Below, in pieces: positions 61,864-64,000 of a stretch of DNA of 64,000 nucleotides. The notes under the pieces were generated by a model. That model searched no databases. It worked only from the letters and a program-made list of their open reading frames with translations, and was not told the DNA's origin. The DNA is taken from the NCBI RefSeq assembly GCF_900143055.1, contig NZ_FRCW01000005.1, forward strand, positions 124,001-188,000, written 5' to 3'. Both the position numbers and the translations under genes were made by a program. How positions within the stretch are numbered: the first letter of the stretch is position 1; each line of letters starts with the position of its first letter. The DNA is from Fibrobacter sp. UWR3. GTDB lineage: Bacteria; Fibrobacterota; Fibrobacteria; Fibrobacterales; Fibrobacteraceae.

Positions 61864-62958
61864 ATGAACAACATTTCCAAGACCTTACTCGCAATTTTTA
61901 CCGCCTTTTCTGTCGCCACTTTCGCGGCAGAGAAAGTCTACATGGCTCCGGTCGGTACCACCAACATCCACAGCGACTACGGCATCGCCGCGCAGAAACT
62001 CATGAAAACCTACATCGAAGACGATGGCAGGTTTATTCTTGTTGAGGGCACAGCCGCCGATAGCGTTGTGCTCGAAAAACAGGAAACCGTAAAGAACAAG
62101 GCGGTAGAAAAAGGCTGCAGCAAATACCTCATCGCGGAATTTACCCGCCTGGGCGACAACGTGATTCTATCCTTCAAGCTCTACGGCACGGATAGCGACA
62201 CCCCCGTATGGCAGGACCGCCTCAAGGCAGCAAACCCCGATGACTTTGACCCGATTATCCAGCGAGTGGCCCGCACCATCGGCACAGACGAAAAGGCGAC
62301 CAACGACCAGGATATATACAACATAACAGAAAACGAGGTCAAGGCCCCCAAGCGCAAGAAAGTGAATTCCTACTTCGGTATCGGCATCGGCGGAATGGTC
62401 CCGCTTGCCCCCGAAATCGAATTGGCCCCAGGCCTGAACCTGTTCGGCATTTACGATACGCAGAGTATCCTCTTCGGGATTGACTGCAACCTGTGGGGTA
62501 TGAGCAGCGACTCCCGCTATTCCTATGCAGATTTTGGCATTTCGGCCTACTACGCATTCGGCCGTAAGTTCATTGCCCCCTATATCGGTGGCGGACTCAG
62601 CTTCTCTGCCGTCGATTACGAGACTGAAGTGTCCTATGTCGCCGAACGCGAATATTACGACTATGATATTCAAGGATACAGGACCACGAAAGAGACGGAA
62701 TACAATACCTATGTCGATGACAAGAGCGGCATCGGAGCATTTATTGGTGGCGGCGTGATGCTCAACCGCGCAAGCAGTATCATACTCCTGGCCGAAGTCA
62801 AGTACTTTGTCAACTTCTTCAAGCTGGCAGAACCGAAAGGCACTGTTACCTACGAGCAGTGGAAAGACTACGACTGGTACGACAACGATCTACCCACCAA
62901 GTCCGATAAACTCTTCCAGGGCTTCATGTTCAACCTCAAGTTAGGCTACGGTTTCTAG
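61864..62958 (+). CDS. Exported protein with C-terminal barrel-like region
   Basis: 364 residues. Signal peptide ending near TFAA. The first mature part (YMAPVGTTNIHSDYGIAAQKL..., ILVEGTAADSVVLEK) resembles the periplasmic segments that sense or bind in CsgG/TolB-like lipoproteins; from about residue 165 (NSYFGIGIGGMVPL) there are about eight amphipathic strands ending in FNLKLGYGF, an outer-membrane barrel. AAAGGAG precedes the ATG. The next gene overlaps by 1 nt. Confidence 0.65.
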   Translation: MNNISKTLLAIFTAFSVATFAAEKVYMAPVGTTNIHSDYGIAAQKLMKTYIEDDGRFILVEGTAADSVVLEKQETVKNKAVEKGCSKYLIAEFTRLGDNVILSFKLYGTDSDTPVWQDRLKAANPDDFDPIIQRVARTIGTDEKATNDQDIYNITENEVKAPKRKKVNSYFGIGIGGMVPLAPEIELAPGLNLFGIYDTQSILFGIDCNLWGMSSDSRYSYADFGISAYYAFGRKFIAPYIGGGLSFSAVDYETEVSYVAEREYYDYDIQGYRTTKETEYNTYVDDKSGIGAFIGGGVMLNRASSIILLAEVKYFVNFFKLAEPKGTVTYEQWKDYDWYDNDLPTKSDKLFQGFMFNLKLGYGF

Positions 62959-63452
62959 TGAACACAAAACGCAACATAGTCCTCCTGGGCTTGCTCGCGT
63001 TCGCACTCATGCTGAGCGGGTGTTACTTTAGCCGCACGACGATTAGGACGACCGACGGCAAAGACTACAAGATTTATGGCGACGACGAACTCATCTGCGA
63101 AAGTAGCCAGGACTGCAAGATTGGCCAGCGCGGAGCACCGCACACCATGGAACTGAAGGCGGTCAAGGGCAATACGGTCGTCGGGCGCACCACGATAAAG
63201 CGCGAGATAACCACGGCGTCTGTCATGTGGGGGTTTGTTTCGTACTTTACCACGCTGTTCGTTTACCAGGCATACCCCGACAACGTGTATATCCCTATCG
63301 ACTACAGCAGCGAGATGGTGAGCCGGACGGTGCGCGAGACGGGTGGCAACGACTGGAACACTTCGCCCTACAAGTCGCAAGGCAGCGCATGGGACAGACC
63401 CGGTTACGAGCCGAGCGCCGAGGAATACAACGCACCCGCCGAGGAATACTGA
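62958..63452 (+). CDS. Small lipoprotein, unknown
   Basis: 164 residues starting with GTG, which overlaps the previous stop (TAGTG). Lipobox LMLSGC (Cys at residue 22), then a polar region, a possible membrane-like helix (SVMWGFVSYFTTLFVYQAY) and an acidic tail. No family recognised. Likely co-translated with the exported barrel protein. Confidence 0.65.
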   Translation: MNTKRNIVLLGLLAFALMLSGCYFSRTTIRTTDGKDYKIYGDDELICESSQDCKIGQRGAPHTMELKAVKGNTVVGRTTIKREITTASVMWGFVSYFTTLFVYQAYPDNVYIPIDYSSEMVSRTVRETGGNDWNTSPYKSQGSAWDRPGYEPSAEEYNAPAEEY

Positions 63453-63457
63453 GACTA

Positions 63458-63482
63458 GGGAGGGTTCGGCCCTCCCTTTTTT
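63458..63482 (+). terminator. Terminator of the 61864 operon
   Basis: GGGAGGG-TTCGG-CCCTCCC then six T. Confidence 0.85.
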
Positions 63483-63503
63483 GCTAAAAAAAGGCGTTTT
63501 TGG

Positions 63504-63531
63504 TTGACAAGATGCGAGATATTTTTATATT
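63504..63531 (+). promoter_or_regulatory. Promoter of the 63559 gene and tRNAs
   Basis: TTGACA (63504-63509), 16-bp spacer, TATATT (63526-63531); the best match to a sigma-70 promoter in the window. Confidence 0.7.
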
Positions 63532-63558
63532 TGGCACGTAACCTAAGGAACGTAGTAA

Positions 63559-63756
63559 ATGTTGAACAAAAAGAATCTCATTCTTATCGCAATCGGCGTT
63601 TTACTGCTCGCAATCGGATTCCTTTGCCTCGCCACCGGCCCGGCAGATAATCCGGTAAGCCTCACGGTTGCACCCCTTATCCTGGTGTTTGCCTACCTGG
63701 TCGTGATTCCCGTGGGGATCCTCTTCGGCGGCAAGAAGCAGGACAAGCAGGATTAA
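63559..63756 (+). CDS. Small two-helix membrane protein (DUF3098-like)
   Basis: 65 residues. Two helices (about 6-25 and 34-56) with a TGPADNPVS turn and a KKQDKQD tail match the layout of DUF3098-type proteins. TAAGGAA precedes the ATG. The tRNA-Val gene begins 6 nt after the stop, so this gene and the tRNAs may share the promoter at 63504. Confidence 0.7.
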   Translation: MLNKKNLILIAIGVLLLAIGFLCLATGPADNPVSLTVAPLILVFAYLVVIPVGILFGGKKQDKQD

Positions 63757-63762
63757 ATTTTC

Positions 63763-63837
63763 GGGCGATTAGCTCAGTTGGTTCAGAGCGTCTGCCTTAC
63801 AAGCAGAATGTCAGCGGTTCGAATCCGTTATCGCCCA
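63763..63837 (+). tRNA. tRNA-Val (anticodon UAC)
   Basis: 75 nt: acceptor GGGCGAT/ATCGCCC, D stem GCTC/GAGC, anticodon stem TCTGC/GCAGA with loop CTTACAA, T arm AGCGG-TTCGAAT-CCGTT. CCA is not encoded. Confidence 0.95.
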
Positions 63838-63860
63838 CTACCGAGAATCGGAAACGATTT

Positions 63861-63936
63861 GGGGTGGTAGCTCAATTTTGGTTAGAGCACCGGCCTGTCA
63901 CGCCGGAGGTTGCGAGTTCAAGCCTCGTCTATCCCG
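63861..63936 (+). tRNA. tRNA-Asp (anticodon GUC)
   Basis: 76 nt: acceptor GGGGTGG/CTATCCC with two G-U pairs, anticodon stem CCGGC/GCCGG with loop CTGTCAC, T arm GCGAG-TTCAAGC-CTCGT, discriminator G as expected for Asp. The D loop is long (11 nt). Confidence 0.93.
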
Positions 63937-63939
63937 CGA

Positions 63940-63967
63940 AAAAGCCCTCTCACTTGAGAGGGCTTTT
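63940..63967 (+). terminator. Terminator of the tRNA operon
   Basis: AAAAGCCCTCTC-ACTT-GAGAGGGCTTTT. Confidence 0.85.
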
Positions 63968-64000
63968 CGTTTGCAATTTTTACGCGCAGTTACCAGAGGT

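Overview
The window comes from a Fibrobacter-type genome, close to F. succinogenes. Three protein families point there: two lipoproteins with the Fibrobacter 'major paralogous' domain (FISUMP, TIGR02145 type), a TIGR02147-type regulator paired with a lipoprotein, and a family 5 cellulase at the left edge. Serine-rich linkers behind lipoprotein signals, many outer-membrane barrels, and a TATATT/TATCTT -10 box with G/C just downstream fit the same origin. Most genes are GC-rich housekeeping genes. AT-rich accessory genes sit in patches at about 3.2-8.2, 23.6-27, 35.2-38.2 and 51-51.6 kb.

Layout. 0-3.1 kb: cellulase tail, then leuCD. 3.1-8.9 kb: a rearranged accessory patch in which partial copies of leuD and of an L,D-transpeptidase gene flank inserted genes (a lipoprotein, an Rpn-type nuclease, a membrane protein, an orphan antitoxin). 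8.9-13.5 kb: sodB, a NamZ-type muramidase, ssb, a membrane protein and asd. 13.5-18.5 kb: FISUMP lipoproteins, an M29 aminopeptidase and a TonB/AgmX-type protein. 19-23.6 kb: alr, hisD, cimA. 23.6-27.7 kb: a TIGR02147 regulator overlapping a large lipoprotein gene, then adk. 27.8-33.8 kb: a lysS-lolC-lolD-clpC operon. 33.8-38.2 kb: a possible structured RNA, a second Rpn-type nuclease, a collagen-like lipoprotein with a transglutaminase-like domain, and an Ntox50-like toxin. 38.2-42.1 kb: proS, aguB, aguA, tRNA-Lys. 42.1-49.5 kb: a surface-polysaccharide cluster (two outer-membrane barrels, four glycosyltransferase-like proteins, a WbsX-type protein). 49.5-55.4 kb: a PTS IIA protein and sugar kinase pair, a peptide ABC permease with a lipoprotein, dapB, an XRE regulator, ruvX and a barrel. 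55.5-64 kb: a giant acyl-CoA dehydratase activase-like protein, a YbiT-type ABC-F protein, envelope proteins, tRNA-Val and tRNA-Asp.

The genes cover branched-chain amino acid synthesis (leuCD, cimA), aspartate-family and wall precursor synthesis (asd, dapB, alr), putrescine synthesis from agmatine (aguA, aguB), wall turnover (NamZ, L,D-transpeptidase) and envelope building (Lol, glycosyltransferases, the Wzi-like barrel).

The most unusual signals are: (a) two separate truncated gene copies flanking inserts within 4 kb; (b) a structured intergenic region with a good promoter next to an Rpn gene that also has a strong hairpin before its start; (c) at least nine genes whose -10 box lies only 6-10 nt before the start codon, implying leaderless mRNAs; (d) several intergenic, short-period degenerate repeats, some folded back as inverted copies; (e) an Ntox50-like toxin with no visible immunity gene. 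All functional calls come from reading the sequence; no database search was run.
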